Both the position numbers and the translations under genes were made by a program. The notes below the pieces were generated by a model. That model worked only from the letters and a program-made list of their open reading frames with translations. It ran no database searches and had not been told where the DNA came from. Positions 33,535-46,316 of a stretch of DNA of 64,000 bases are shown one piece after another (the stretch's first letter is position 1; each line of letters opens with the position of its first letter). The stretch spans positions 56,091,563 to 56,155,562 of the forward strand of contig CM059972.1 in NCBI GenBank assembly GCA_030490835.1. Reading direction: 5' to 3'. The DNA is from Annona cherimola. Its lineage: Eukaryota > Streptophyta > Magnoliopsida > Magnoliales > Annonaceae.

Positions 33535-34445
33535 TAAGGAAAATTAAGCACAATCCATGTTTTGACGATTAACAATTCAATTTGAGAATTATTTAAGTAC
33601 TAATGAGGTTACAAAGTGATGTCAAGGTGTATAAAATCAAAGTTCAAAAGATAGCAGGTCAAGTCGCAATGCCAAGTCGATTCAAGCATCGACTTAGGTC
33701 AAGTCGATACCCAAGTCGACTCCAGGATCGACTTCAAATGCCCAAAAGTCGACAAAGCTGAAATTGGGACTCCGAGACAGACGAAGTCGCAATCGAAGTT
33801 GACTCCGCTTGTGACTTAGGTGAAGTCGCAACCCCAAGTCGACTCCACCTGCGACTTGGATGAACCTCGGATAGGACTTAAAAAATTTCAAAGTTAAGTC
33901 GCATTTCAAGTCGACTCCATCATGTGACTTAGGTGAAGTCACATCTCAATTCGACCCAAGTATACAACTTGGGTGAAGTTGTACTCTAAGTCAACTCAAG
34001 CCTACGACTTAAGTACAAAGCAATCTTATATTGTTCCTAAGACTCCTTGTTAGAAGATGGAAATCAAAATCAAGAAGCAATGGCAATCATGAATCAAGGC
34101 CACTAAAAAGGATTTCTTTCAAGAGACTAATGTATTGCACAACTCAAGCATCATAATACATATCAAATCAAGATCCAACTATTTGAAAAGAGAAGAAAAG
34201 AAGGTCATGCACAACATGTAGATCACAAGCAAAGCTTTAAAGTTCCAATAAGACATATGACTGGTGAAGTCGCATCCGAAGTCGACTCTGCCTGTGACTT
34301 GGGTCAAGTTCGAGACTAAGTCAACCTGAGCTTGGAACTTGAGTTGGAAGCTAAAGGCTGAAGTCGCTCCCAAAGTCAACTCCAGTTTGCGACTTGGGCA
34401 AAGTCACATCCAAAGTCGACTCCACCCTGCAACTTGAGCAAAGTT

Positions 34446-35267
34446 GTGATACCCAGACCCAAGTAGGGCTCATATATGTGCATTTGGCATGTAAACATGA
34501 ATTATGTATGACTTGGTTGATTTATGGATGATTTTATGATTTAATGATATTTTGCAATTAGGGTTATGATTAAGAATGGTGATTAAGATTAATCATCGTA
34601 GCCCAATGAGAGTCAATATGACTAAAGTGGCTTAATAAGGATTGAAAAATGTTAATGTGTCATGAATAATTATTTTAATTATCATGATTTGATTAATGGG
34701 AATTAGAATGATAAATATGAAATTAAGTTGGAAAATGCTAGAAAATTCATAACTTAACATCTATACGGCGGATTGAGATGAAATTTGAAAAGTAAGCACA
34801 TAATTTTGTGCCCAATCTTATGGATGGATTGGATTAAGAAAAATGTGATGAGATTAGGATGATAATTATTTATTTTCATCCAAAATCCAAAAGTTAATTT
34901 CAAATGACTATAACTTGAGATAGAAAAGTCGTTTTGAGATGAAACTTGAGATGAACGGATAAAATTATATGGTGAATCTTATGGATGAAATTGATTAAGC
35001 TAATTATTATAGAAATTGCTTAATCACAAAAGGACGAAAGAGGTTCCTTGGGGAGCAAGTAAATGAGGAAACTTAGTGAGAAAGCAAGGTATGTTTCTTA
35101 AGGAGCAAGTAAAGAGACTTCTTAAGGAGCAAGAATGGTAGAAGACTTAAGAAGTAAGCAAACACCCTTATATAAAAGGGGCAAGAGGGGCAGCCTTGGG
35201 ACATCCTTGGCATGGAGAGAGGAAGAGAGAGAGAGAGGGAGAGAGGGAGAAAAGGAGAGAGAAATGT
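34446..35267 (+). repeat. A/B-family LTR fragment inside E, plus orientation
   Basis: Begins TGTGATACCCAGACCCAAGT and follows LTR A from its start through the GCAATTAGGGTTATGATTAA block to a GA-rich leader. It contains TTATATAAAAGGGG (about 35169-35182), a good TATA box, upstream of that leader. It stops where an oppositely oriented LTR begins. The ORF at 35135-35323 crosses the junction and is an artefact. Confidence 0.75.
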
Positions 35268-38160
35268 TGTGGCGCCCCAAACCGAGATGTCACTTCTTTA
35301 CCTCAAGATCTATCGATTGGTAAATGTGAATCAGGATTGTTGCCCTGATCACGCGGCAGGTTCTTAATTGGATCTCGTCCAAATTTTTTTTATCTATCAT
35401 CATTCATTGCTTTACATTCTACATCATTCATCATAGCATCTGATCATATTCTTCTACAATAAAAGTCTTCTTGACTTTAATCATATCATTCTCATTTCAT
35501 ACATACATACATTCAATCATTGAATCACATAGAACTTAGAACTTTATATAAGTTCTCATGTACATCGACTTACCTTAGCACTTTAATCATGTTATCCCAT
35601 TCTTTATAGCCCACATGGCTACCATCACGTACCTTTCCTTCGTTGCTTAGGTTTGCAACCTCTTGTGTTTCCCGATACCTGTCTAAGGGTTAGGAAAATA
35701 AAACGTGAGTGACAACTCAGTAAGCAAGCATTTTATCTTTTAGGGCAAGACTTCCTTTAAAACCTTTTTCTTAAACATCTTGAACATCTTTTTACTTGAG
35801 GACATGCATATGTCCTAAAAATATTATCGTGAAATCCTTTGTTCATAAGAACAATTCTATGTCCTAGAACATTTTTATAAACATCATTCTTAAAATCACT
35901 TACAAGCCACGTTTGGGCTTGTGAAGGCAAAACATATTCGTTTTACCCTCTTTAATTTATTTCCTTTAGTCTCGTATGAACATTTCTAAAGTTCCAAGAC
36001 ATCTACATAAAATCATCTTTTGCCGGTGGACATTTCATGCCCAAAATATTTTTCTCATAAATCCTTTTGCCAAGAGACATTTGATGTCTCAAAACATTTT
36101 GACATAACTTTCTTGACAATAGACATTCATATGTCCAAAAATACATTCCATTAAAATACTAGGACATTGGACATTATCATGTTCATAAACATTTATCATT
36201 TAAATCCTTTGGAAATGGACATTCTTATGTACAAAACCAAGTTTGATATATATCCCTTTCATAATCCCCGTCTTGGAGCTTGTTTATAGCAAACAAGGCA
36301 TAAAACACATTTTTCCTGTAAAACCTTTTTCATAATCCCCATATTGGGGCTTGTTTATAGCAAACAAGTCATAAAACACATAATCCATTTCTTAAAAGCA
36401 TTTGCATAGAAATCATTTCCTTTCATCCTTATTATTTACACTTTGTGTAAAACATCCTATCTTTAGGGTAACCATTTCATAAAAATCCATTTATGATAGC
36501 TTTTTGTAAAAATGCTTTCATGTCTTATTCTTTGAGCTTTTCAAAAGCAAAACATAAGCAAATACAATTCTCCCCATACAGTAGTGACACTTAGCAAGTG
36601 ATCATTCTACCTTTTAAAAGAGAATCCTTAACAGCATGCTAGCTAGGCGGTTGTTCATTTATCCTGCTCCCATCTCAGACAGGGCACCACTGGCACTCTT
36701 GTCATCCCTTAGCGAATTGGCCTTATGTATAGTGGGCCCCGACCATCCTGACCGTACTCTACAACCAGCCTATTCCTTGTACTGGTGCATCATACATCAT
36801 CCTGATGGACCGCAGTCCGTTTGGTTTAAAGTATCACAGACCGCAACTCGTGTTCTTTTAAACTGGGATCACAGACCTCAGTCTGCATCCATAACTTGAA
36901 AAATATCACAGACCGAAGTCTGTGTCTTTTTAAAACAAATCATTTTGAAAAACACATCACAGACCGCAGTCCGTGTCAACTTGTAAAGCGAGCGCACCCA
37001 CTTTAAACAAGTTGTCATTTGAAATCTAGTTTTAGGATGACCTTCCTTAAATTCTTTTAGAACCATTTTGAGTAAAATATTTTGATAAGCATTTGAAATG
37101 TTTGAAAAAAACATACATCTTAAAACCCTTATAAAATAACTCCAAAACTTTTGGATTTTCAAAAATAAACCATGTATTTTTTTCTAATATTTTTCTTGGT
37201 TTCCATTTCAGGGCCTTTTGCTTACAAAAGTTATGCAATTATACCATCCCCTTCTTAACCATCTTAAAATCAAATTATTGTCCACATATTTATCTTATCA
37301 TTTTTACATAGAGAGGGGCTTGCATAATCTTTTGCATGTTATTTTAGCAACCCAAATTCAAACCATTTTATGAAATCATCTTATTAGGTTGGTCATCCTT
37401 AAATCCCCTTCAACACATCTGTATAAACATTTTTCAAGATATTTTCAACATAGATTTCCTTATCTAAAGGAAATCAAAATTGTTTCGAATATCATTTCAA
37501 AACGTATGGGCTATGTCCAACTCATGGTTTATATTTAAATATCCTGACATATAGAGAAATCAATACATCAATTCCCATTTTCTTTTTTTTTCTTTCATAA
37601 ACATAATTATTTATCATAAAATAACATAAGAGAAATTCAAAATTTATTTACAAACAATGCTTTATGAAAAGGGTAAAATTCCCTTTTTCTTATAAAATAC
37701 TTTTGAAACAACCTCTTAAAGAACTTGCTTACTTAAAAGCAAATTCCTTAAAAACATCAGCATAGAACATAAAAATTCTTTAAAATTATAATCATAGAGA
37801 ATTTGCTTATTCATAAGAAAATTTTTCAATTCCATTAACATAAAGCATTCCCAATCTTGGCAACACTTGTGAGAAATTATTTATCCTAAAAAGTGTCTCT
37901 TGCTTCCCATGAAGGAAACCTTAAGGCTTTTCATTAAAGTCATCATTTTTTTCAAAACTTGTGGCTTTGCACTAAGCTGTCATTTTCAAAACTTGTGCTT
38001 GCCCATTCGTCAAAACATAATCATAAACATTTCATTCACATATCATCAAATAAAAAGAAAATAACATTTTAGAAAGTTCGTTTGCTTACCTGAGGTCGCC
38101 TTAATCCTTTTCCTTCCATTCTTTTCTTTGTCTTTGCCTAGATAAAGTGAAATGAATGTA
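35268..38160 (-). repeat. A/B-family LTR fragment inside E, minus orientation
   Basis: Begins TGTGGCGCCCCAAACC, the reverse of the LTR 3' end, and follows LTR B backwards to the block containing GCTTGCTTACCTGAGG (about 38087), stopping mid-LTR near 38160. It contains the hairpin array (35800-36240) and the GACTGCGGTC motif series (36800-36985) of the long LTR subtype. The first third of the LTR is absent. No target duplication with proper ends is evident. Confidence 0.75.
35800..36240 (-). repeat. Hairpin array, copy in the E insertion
   Basis: Counterpart of 6961-7440 on the other strand. Units include GGACATGCATATGTCC, AGACATTCATATGTCC and GAGACATTTGATGTCTC. The last has shifted and rewritten its stem (GAGACA with TGTCTC) but remains self-complementary. 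Confidence 0.65.
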
Positions 38161-38788
38161 GTTGAAAAAATATTGAATGAGCTCACCTTCCACTCTCTTT
38201 AGCAATTAAGTGATCTACAAGAAGTTTCAAGAAGAACATTGCATTTAAACCGCTGAAAGTTGTACTGCTCCATCCACAACTGCTTCTACAAGTTCTTCTA
38301 CGCACTCAAATTTGCCTACACAATTTGTAACGCATAGATTTCTTGCCATTCATTGTTTATTTATTTTTCCCACTTGGTTTGGTATTGGAGACTGAAACCA
38401 AGTGAAGGCAAAGTAGAGTGTGATTGGAGTGGAACTCATCAACTACTTTGTGCTGAGATTGTATATGCCCCCTAGAGCTAGAATCTAAAAGAGAGCGGGT
38501 GCTCTAAACTGTATTAATAATACAATCGTGGAACCCAAGACACAACGAGTGTGTGTTTGGAAGAGTAGAGTAGGGAAGGTTGCCCGAACCACTATATATT
38601 GCTTTCTCTCTGTGTGGTTTGATTGCTTGTGTTTTATCTTTCTACTGCACCCTCTCATTCTAACTAGCTGGATGTTTCATTAAGGGGATTAAATTTACAA
38701 GGGACAAAGTTTCTAATTAAGCAAAGAATTTTTTAAATACCAATTCACTCCTCCCATCTTGGGTATTGCCATAAACTCGGGACCAACA

Positions 38789-39657
38789 AATTTTTGGTGC
38801 CCTAACGCCACAAAGTTTCAAAGGGGCAACTTAGCACAATTTGGAGTCAAGGAGTTTTCACCTCGACTCCAACCCTAGCTATAAAAAAAATTTCAGCAGC
38901 TATCTCTTCTTCTTCTTTTCCTCCATTTTTCATCTCCATTGCTTCTATCTCTTCCTCCTCATCTATCATCTTCCATTTTCCTTCTATCATTTTCCCTCTC
39001 ATCTCCATATTCTTCTCCTTTCCTATTTCTCTCCTATCAAATATTCTCCCATTTCATTTCCCCATCTCTCCCACACCACACCCTTCCTTTTTCTCCCATA
39101 TACCTTCTTATCTTCTCCATTTTCTCCCCATTTCCACTTTTTAATTTTGTGTATAGCGTTATTGGCATCGGGGGCTAACCACTCCAAGCCATGGCACCAG
39201 CTCTCCGTCCTTGATGAAAAGCTACTGCATTTCAGAAATTATGGTGAAGTATACAAGGGTAATCTCTACAAGCCTTGCGCAAGAGATTTGCAAAGTGGTT
39301 AGATGAACTAAATGGTTGATAAGTTGCTCATCATCATCATATGCATTTGATATTGTTTAGATGGGAGTTATCTTCCAAAGTGGATTGATTTATCACGAAG
39401 TTGATTGGATTGACCTTTGGAGATTAGCTTGTTACTTGACATTATCTTGTTATGCTTGATTATGAATGGGTGTCAAGCTTGATTGAAATTGAAGGATAAG
39501 ATACTAACTACTAGGATTGGGTTGTGTTTACCAATTATTGTGCTTGTACTAATATGTAGAATCCTTTATTCAAGTGGTTGGTTGAAATTATGGAATTTGT
39601 GGCTTGGTTTGTGGCTCATGCCTTAAGAGAGGTTGGAATTGAAAGTGCCTTGCTTGT
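38789..39657 (+). other. Interior of element C: TATA-like box and pyrimidine-rich tract
   Basis: The segment after E contains CCCTAGCTATAAAAAAAATT (about 38872-38891), a TATA-like box, followed by about 240 bases of almost pure pyrimidine (38900-39140). The open frame at 38841-39302 is made by this composition and is not called as a gene. From 39150 to 39657 nothing is recognised. The arrangement resembles a promoter plus leader ahead of the env-position ORF at 41389, with F inserted in between. Confidence 0.4.
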
Positions 39658-41159
39658 TGTTCACGATCTCTCCGCAAGTGCACGCGTCGTAGATCATAGT
39701 ATATAAAATATTGATCCCACAGGGAATTCAGGACTTAAGACATTGTCTTTAAACAATTATAACAAACACAAAGAGGGTTTGAGTAAAAGGAAAGAAATAA
39801 CAAAAGAGTAAGACTGATCTTAAGAACGAGGAACAAGGAATTTAAAATCAAGGAATGAGATTATCTATAGTTTAGGATTTAACATGTCTTCTTTATTTAA
39901 TCCACATATTATATGTTAAAGGAGAACAAATCCTAAATTATCCTTACATCCTCTTTCGAAACCTACAAGGCATAATCCTAATATATATTCTTGACAACCA
40001 ATTTTCATGGGATTAAGTCAATTAAGATTCATTAAGTTCTATGGTTGTTCATGGGATTCTTCAAAGTCATCATGTCTATTTTCATTGTCATAAATTTTCA
40101 AATTTTATATCTTACTTATCATATATTAAATTTTCACCTTTTGGTTCTATCACCTAATATATAAAAATCATTACCAAAATAAGAGCTCAAACACTAGGCA
40201 AGAATTAAATCACAAGATACTAAATTAACACAAAATTTCTTAAACAATCAAACCACAATATATGCTACATTAGACGCATATTATATCCTTAACCCTAGAT
40301 AACAGGTTTAACCTAGCATTTTTATAATCAAAATCAAATATAAAATAATATTATATCTAAGATCCATTACAAAGATGACAATATAATTAAAAAAAGAAGA
40401 AAAGGAAAGCATATTGATTAGAAGCCCTGATGATATCTTGACCACAATTCTAGCTCTAAGGACATTCTAGGATGCTTTTGGATGTCCCCAAGAGGTGTTT
40501 ATATAGATTTCTAGAGGAGACTTGCACACAGAGTCTGTTTTGCTCATATTTTTGAGTAGCTAAGGTCCTACATAGTTCAAACCATGTGGAACCCAGATCC
40601 ACATGTTTGAATCATGTGGGCCTCTGAAGTGCTCGGCTTGCTTCGAAATTTAAGTGTTTTGTTACCCATTTTGCCCTAATTTTTGTTGAATCTTTCCCGA
40701 CACATCCTAACATATTCTGGACTATCTTGATCATCAATTTAACTCCTTTAACCCCTTGAAACTCATTAATTCAAACGTGGTCTTGATCCTTGAGCTTTCA
40801 ACTTCTTGAAACAGATGCACATTCCGCCAAATAAGTGGACCATCTTCAACTGCTTATAACTTTTTATCTTGGAGGAGTTACGAAAGCCACGACATATCAA
40901 CGAAAAATATTTTTCAAGCCCATCAACATGGAAACTAGGAAAATCCCAGTTGAACTCTTTTTAATATAAAAATTTGCTATTTTTGTATGATTCAGGGCCC
41001 CAAATTTACATGTGCTTTCATATTTTGCATGAATCAATCATTTATGAGTGTTTTGTACTAATTATAGTTAAATCAATCAAAATATGATTCAAGATATCCT
41101 AAACACTTAAATTCTTCTCAATTAATATTCAAAGTACATAATATAAAAGTGACTCGCCA
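39658..41159 (-). mobile_element. Solo LTR F, minus orientation, distant relative of the D LTR
   Basis: On the plus strand it begins TGTTCACGATCTC and ends GACTCGCCA, flanked by a perfect duplication CTTGT (39653-39657 and 41160-41164). Read on the minus strand, its last roughly 600 bases parallel the D LTR (blocks such as TATATTAGGTGATAGAACC and CCCTGTGGGATCAATATT), but its start, TGGCGAGTCAC, is unrelated to TGATAACTGG of D. It is therefore a different Athila/Tat-like family sharing the downstream part of the LTR. It has no coding content. Confidence 0.85.
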
Positions 41160-41388
41160 CTTGTAATTCAGTTGTGTCTAAATTTGAATGTGCTTTAAGA
41201 AGGTTGTTGTAGTTGGCATGTTGTGAATCCTCTTAATTAAATACTTGGAGTGTAGATCCATTTGCATTTAAGTTAGACACTTCCAAGTTAGTATTGAAAA
41301 AGTGGTTTGCAGGTTGTTTGTTTGTCACACTCTCAATTGAGCTATCTTGTTTTACATGATCCTCATAGGCAAGTCAATCGATATTTGA

Positions 41389-41844
41389 CGCTTCATTTAT
41401 AAGCATATATTGGGCACTGCAAAGGCGCCCTATGGCACATTTTTGTGCCCGTCTCTCATTACGAGTCTATGTTATATATCAGAGGTGCGTTGGCCAAAAA
41501 CCGAGGAGGTGTTGCAGTGTCAAATAATCATAGATGATCAATTTATCTTCCACCTCACTCGAGAGTCGTTCACTATAGGGCATAACCTCTGCACACAAAC
41601 CATTTACAGTATTTTACTTGACAAGTACACGACAAGTGCCCATTTCATGAGCAACTTAAGGATATCATGGAGCAGTTGGCAATTCATTCAAGAGCATATG
41701 GTGGCTATGGCGACTAAAGCTACTTGTCATGAGATTGCCCAACAGATGGGCACCATTGTCACCACGTTTCCTTGCTTCCAAGAGCTATCAATGCAATTAG
41801 CCATCTGTTGCTTAGCCGGTGGACGAAGAAGAAGAGAGCGATGA
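41389..41844 (+). pseudogene. Env-position ORF remnant of element C (plant transposon protein type)
   Basis: The frame is open from 41389 after a TGA, and no convincing ATG start is visible, so it is an N-terminally truncated remnant. The segment KAPYGTFLCPSLITSLCY followed by RWPKTEEVLQ resembles the C-terminal part of the plant transposon protein domain found in Athila-type ORFs. The downstream half (FIQEHMVAMATKATCHEIAQ) is a helical, coiled-coil-like tail. It lies between the C interior and the 3' polypurine tract, the usual position of the third ORF in Athila elements. Its role is unknown. A chance ORF is less likely given the motif order. Confidence 0.5.
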
Positions 41845-43245
41845 TGAGCATTTCTTCCATCCTGATGACTAGGGAAGTCACCTATCTTTAGCTTTTCTTT
41901 TCTTTTCTTTGCATTTCTTTTCAATATTTATACTTTCCATTTGCATATCATTTTCATTTGCATTTTCATTTCATTGTCATTTGCACTTTGCTTTAGTTTT
42001 TATGCATTGATGGCAACACATTTCTCAAGTTTGGGGAGTGCTTTGTCCTATTTTGTTTTCCATGCATTCATTTAAGTTGTTATGTAATTATTTATATGTG
42101 TTGGATTGCATTGCATTTAAAATCTTGTCTATAATAATCGATTAGTTGCAATCTATCTTGAGGAATACTTACAATGTTTAAGAAAATTTTAAATTGAAAT
42201 CAAATTCATAAAAAAATTTGATAATTTTTAAGCCATGACATTGCCTTAATTGAACTCTAATGTGTAATTTTTCAAAATTTTCAAATGATATGTGAATGAC
42301 CGATCGATTAAGTATTTGAACTTTATAGTTCAAATTAATGCTAACTTGTTCTATTGAAATGATTAAGGCAATATTTTTGTGTAATATGGTTATTTGTGCC
42401 TAGTTATGCTTGAATGTTATATCTTTTTGCAATCTTTGTTTCCCATTTTTGTGCCTATATATTTTCTTGTTTTCAACCCTGTGTTTAAAGTAAATACATT
42501 ATCTCATTAATTCATAGTGTAATTCATCTTTTTACTTAAGACTTAGGGTTGGATAATGTATATACATAGTATATCATCTTATATATATTATCCCTAATAA
42601 AATTTTGCATAAATAATGAAGGGGTGGCTAACCCAACATGAGTAACTGGGAATTGGCATCTACAAATGTCAAGTTCTCATAAAAGGCAAGAGAAAGTCAC
42701 AATAATAATGCTTCCCTAGATACCCTGAAATATAGTAAGATGAGTTAAAAAATAAATGAAAAAATAAAAATGAAATAGAAGAAAGAAAACTCTTTAGTTA
42801 CTCTGAAAAATGATAAGGAGAGTTAAAGCAATAACTTTGGGGGATTAATGATGCAAATTACTTAAGTTTAAGCCAATTGAATTAGATGAATGTGTGCTAT
42901 GTTTTCTTGAAATAATGGATTTACTTTTTGAATATTCATCTACGTATTACACCCATCCTAAAATGACCTTTTGATCAGGAGAACAGTTAGCAAGGTTGAC
43001 CTATAATTTTTGACTATTTATGGATCACATTTGTGTGTAGATTAACTTTTAGACTAAAAATGCAGATCTTTGTTTGATCTCAACAGGTTCTTCTTGAGTT
43101 CTTTTAATTTATTATTGTCTTTTGCCTTGCTAAGTAAAGATATGATTTTATTGCTACGATTAAAAACAGACTTGAATTGTATGTGTTAGTTACATTTGTA
43201 TTTTTAAGTGTTACTCGAGCACTAACATCGTATTAAGTTTGGGCC
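41845..43245 (+). other. 3' non-coding interior of element C with polypurine tract
   Basis: AT-rich with no gene seen. CTCAAGTTTGGGGAGTGC near 42026 is an Athila-like purine-rich signal. The likely functional tract is ATTAAGTTTGGGCC (43232-43245), immediately before TGTGATAAAT. A pair of similar short blocks with CTCTGAAAAATGATAAGG (about 42799) and CCCTGAAATATAGTAAG (about 42723) repeats within it. Confidence 0.55.
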
Positions 43246-46200
43246 TGTGATAAATCTATAAAAATAAAGTTATCACGGCTCACCATATATCCATTTTGAA
43301 TGCTAGTTCAAGAGAAATATGTAAATTTGAATAAGAGTTGAATTAGTTTGCATCATTTGTGTGTTCCTTACATCATGTGCAGTTTTCATACATTTATAGC
43401 ATTAATTCACTTGTAATCCATCTCATTTTAGATTATTTTGATTTACTAGATTAAAATAGATTGTATTTACTTTTTTTTGTTTTGTTTTCCTTTTTATAGA
43501 AAATTTTGGTGACCAACATGCAAATTGAGATAATAAAAGGATGGGATGAGAGAGAAATCATTTTGAGGTGTCAAAAGGTGATCCTTACTCCAACATGCCT
43601 GTGGCCATAGCCACCAATTCCACTGACTTAAGACAATATGCTATCAAGCTATTTGCAAGGTCGTGGTCGCGACCATGAAATGAAGTGTGTGAAAATCTCA
43701 CACTTGTGATGCTCCAAATTGAGGGGGTTGTAAATACTTCTCTTAGGGTTTCTCAAGCAGGAGAGGGCTCGTGGCTGCTGAGAAAGGGGGAGAAAGAATC
43801 AAGTTGTCCACTATAAATTCATACTATAAATTCATAGATTTTTATCTCTTCTTCTTCTTATCCTTCGTATTTTTGTTATTCTCTTCCCTTGAGATGATTG
43901 TAAACTTGATTTTGATAGGATTTAAATTTATATTTTTTAGCTGAATCTCCTTGTGGTGGAAGATATGGATGAACTAAACTCATAGACTATTTTATTTGGC
44001 TTTCCTTTATGCTAAATGATTATATGATTGTGATGTAACTTATGTTACTCGGTATTACTCTTATATATCATGCTAAATATATTTGCAAGTTTAGCCATCT
44101 TGTAGATTGATTTAATATTCAGATCTATGCTTGGAAAAGGTGATGAGATTTATATATAAGGCATAGATTTCCAGCTCTATTTATGTTGAATGTGTTGGCA
44201 TCTCATTAGAAAATCAAGAGAAATTTATGTTTTGATGGTTAACAATCCAAATTTGAGTATTAAAGGGCAGTAATGCACTTAATAAAATGCTTTCAAGCTA
44301 GAAACTTCAATTACCAAATCATGACAGATTAAGTCTAATGTCCAAGTCGACTCAGACACTCAACTTAGGTCAATTTTATACCTAACTTGTCCTTAGAATA
44401 CAATTAGGTTGAAAAATCTTAAGGCTTGAAGTGCAAACAGGTCAAGTCACAGACCCAAGTCAACTCGGACTACAACTTGGGTGAAGTCGATAACTAAGTT
44501 GACTTAAGGGGTTGCGTATTCTTACTGACTCAAGTTAGAGCAAACGAAGTCACACCCCAAGTTAACCCCACCTTGCTACTTGAGCAAAGTCAAAGACCAA
44601 GTCGACCTCAGAATCCTACTCGAGTTTCTGAAGAACTAAAACAGGATTCCAACACTAAGTACCAAAATCAAAGTTGCATTCCCAAGTTGACTCTGTTAGC
44701 AACTTCGGTGAAGTTCAAGGTCAAGTCGAGTAAGTTACAAGACTTGATCAATCAAGACTAAAGAAGCATATTTAACAAAATTCAAAGTTTTAAGTAGTAG
44801 CAAAGTCACATAGCCAAGTTGACTTCATTAGAGATTTTGGTGAAATTTTAAGGTCAAGTCAACCTCAAGGTTGCATATTTCTACTGACTAGCTAAGCTAC
44901 ACACGAAATTGCAACCAAACTTGACTCTACATGTGACTTAGGTCAAGTCAATAACCAAGTCGACCCAAGATAAAACTTGAAAAACATTAAACCCAAAGGA
45001 GGACTTAGAAGAAGTAAATAGCGTAACGAAGTCACACCCAAGTCTACTCCAGTTTGAGGCTTGGGTGAAGCCCCACTCCAAGTTAACTCCAAAAGTGACT
45101 TGCATTGTAACGTTCGAAAAAATGTGAACTATGGCGTATTTAATACGCACCACCTACCTCCTAATGTTCAAAATAACTCCTCCCCTATTTAAAGCATGAC
45201 AAGAAGAGTTAAGAAGGTTAAATAGAGCATTAATTAAGCTTTTACCTTCCTTTCTATAAGCATTTAATCATGCATTAAGTGCTTTACAAAGAAGAACCAT
45301 CTCATTCATTGCAAGAGCTGGAACATATCATCAATCTCAAGCTTTCAAGAGTTTCCCTTTATGCTAAACCTTCTCTTCACAATCTGTAATGTGTAGATTT
45401 CTTTTTAACTTACTTTATTGTATTGTTACTTAGCCTAGTGTTTGAGACCAAGGCCAAGTAAAGACAAGTAGTATATGATTGGAGTAATACTCACTGCCTA
45501 CTTGTGTTGTAACTGTGAAATCCCCCTAGGGCTATAGTATAGAAGAGACTAAAGGCTCTAGTTGTATTTCTGTTGAAATATGGAACCCAAGACACAATTC
45601 TTGGAAGAGTGGAGTAGGGAGGGTTGTCACGAACTACTATAACTTCTTGTGTCATTTGTGTGTGATTGTTATTGCTTCATCTGGTCTTCACGTTCTTCAT
45701 TTAAAGGGAATAAAACTACAAGGGATTAATTTCTATCTATCAAAAGAAATTTTTAAAAACCTAATTCACCCTCTCCTCTTGGGTTTTGCCATCGACTCGG
45801 GACCAATAGTATGTAAATCTGGATAGAAATATATCTATTAACTCCGTGTGATCTTCATTAGGGTTACGTGGTTATCAGCCTTGTTTTACTTAGGTGCATA
45901 AAAACATAGAAAATAATTAAAATAGTATTAGGTTTGTATGTTGGAAAGCATATATAAATAAAAATGAACCTAGATTAGTAATATCTGCACAACTAATTTA
46001 AAAAAGGAACCAACGTGACATAGCTACGAGTCCATCAATTCATACTCCCACCTGTCTTAATCGCCCCAGGAGAATCTCTCTCGTAGCCATCCCATCCTTC
46101 GTTATCTTCTGTTTAATTTAGTTTAGTAGAATTTAGCACTTTAATTACAAATTCTCGTTCAATTTATCAACTCACTTAAAACAATTGAATTTTGAGATTG

Positions 46201-46316
46201 TACATGTTTAAACACAATCCTCATGGAAACAATGCTCTACTCCTTCTTTATTACTTGTTTGAATGTATACTTGCATTAAATCAAACCATTTAATTAGGCA
46301 TATAAGCAACTCAACC
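43246..46316 (+). repeat. 3' LTR of element C (split by solo LTR G)
   Basis: Starts TGTGATAAATC after the polypurine tract. From about 43755 it matches window positions 1-961, and its end matches 9455-9475. Without G it is about 1.45 kb. The exact end is uncertain by a few bases (46313-46320) because the two copies differ there, and the target duplication of C cannot be tested since the left end is outside the window. Confidence 0.7.
44193..45808 (+). mobile_element. Solo LTR G, SIRE-type, in the C 3' LTR
   Basis: Begins TGTTGGCATCTC and ends GGGACCAATA, where H and E have CCAACA. Flanks are GAATG (44188-44192) and GTATG (45809-45813), one difference. The empty site is visible in the other C LTR (GTTGGATGTTAATATGG near 464-480). 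It contains decayed AAGTCGACTT repeats, a TATA-like CCTATTTAAAGC (about 45184) and the GTAGGGAGGGTTGTC block of this LTR type. The ORF at 44573-44761 runs through the repeats and is not called. Confidence 0.85.

Larger units (their letters stand above)
33535..38788 (+). mobile_element. Solo LTR E, SIRE-type (split by A/B-family fragments)
   Basis: Begins TGTTGGAAATTAAG and ends GGGACCAACA, like the H LTRs. Flanks ACTTT (33530-33534) and AATTT (38789-38793) are a possible duplication with one difference. The first part (33535-34445) carries degraded AAGTCGACTCC repeats. The second part (about 38185-38788) carries the CCCCCTAGAGCTAGAATCT and GAAGGTTGCCCGAACCACTA blocks of the H LTR end. Without the insertion it is about 1.5 kb. 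Around 200 bases expected at the break, including the TATA box, are missing, so the insertion came with a deletion. Confidence 0.75.

Noticed and set aside
36636..37162. ORFs over the GACTGCGGTC motif region of the E insertion
   Set aside because: They are frames through repeated motifs on both strands, and no similarity to known proteins is recognised.
35263..38159. AATGT and AAAGT as target duplications of the LTR fragments in E
   Set aside because: Matching words occur near 38145-38159, but the fragment there ends in mid-LTR without CA, and AAAGT lies inside sequence still similar to LTR B, so both matches are likely chance.
38841..39302. 153-residue ORF as a gene
   Set aside because: It is generated by a pyrimidine-rich tract (Phe/Leu/Ser/Pro only); two frames are open at once, which is a composition effect.
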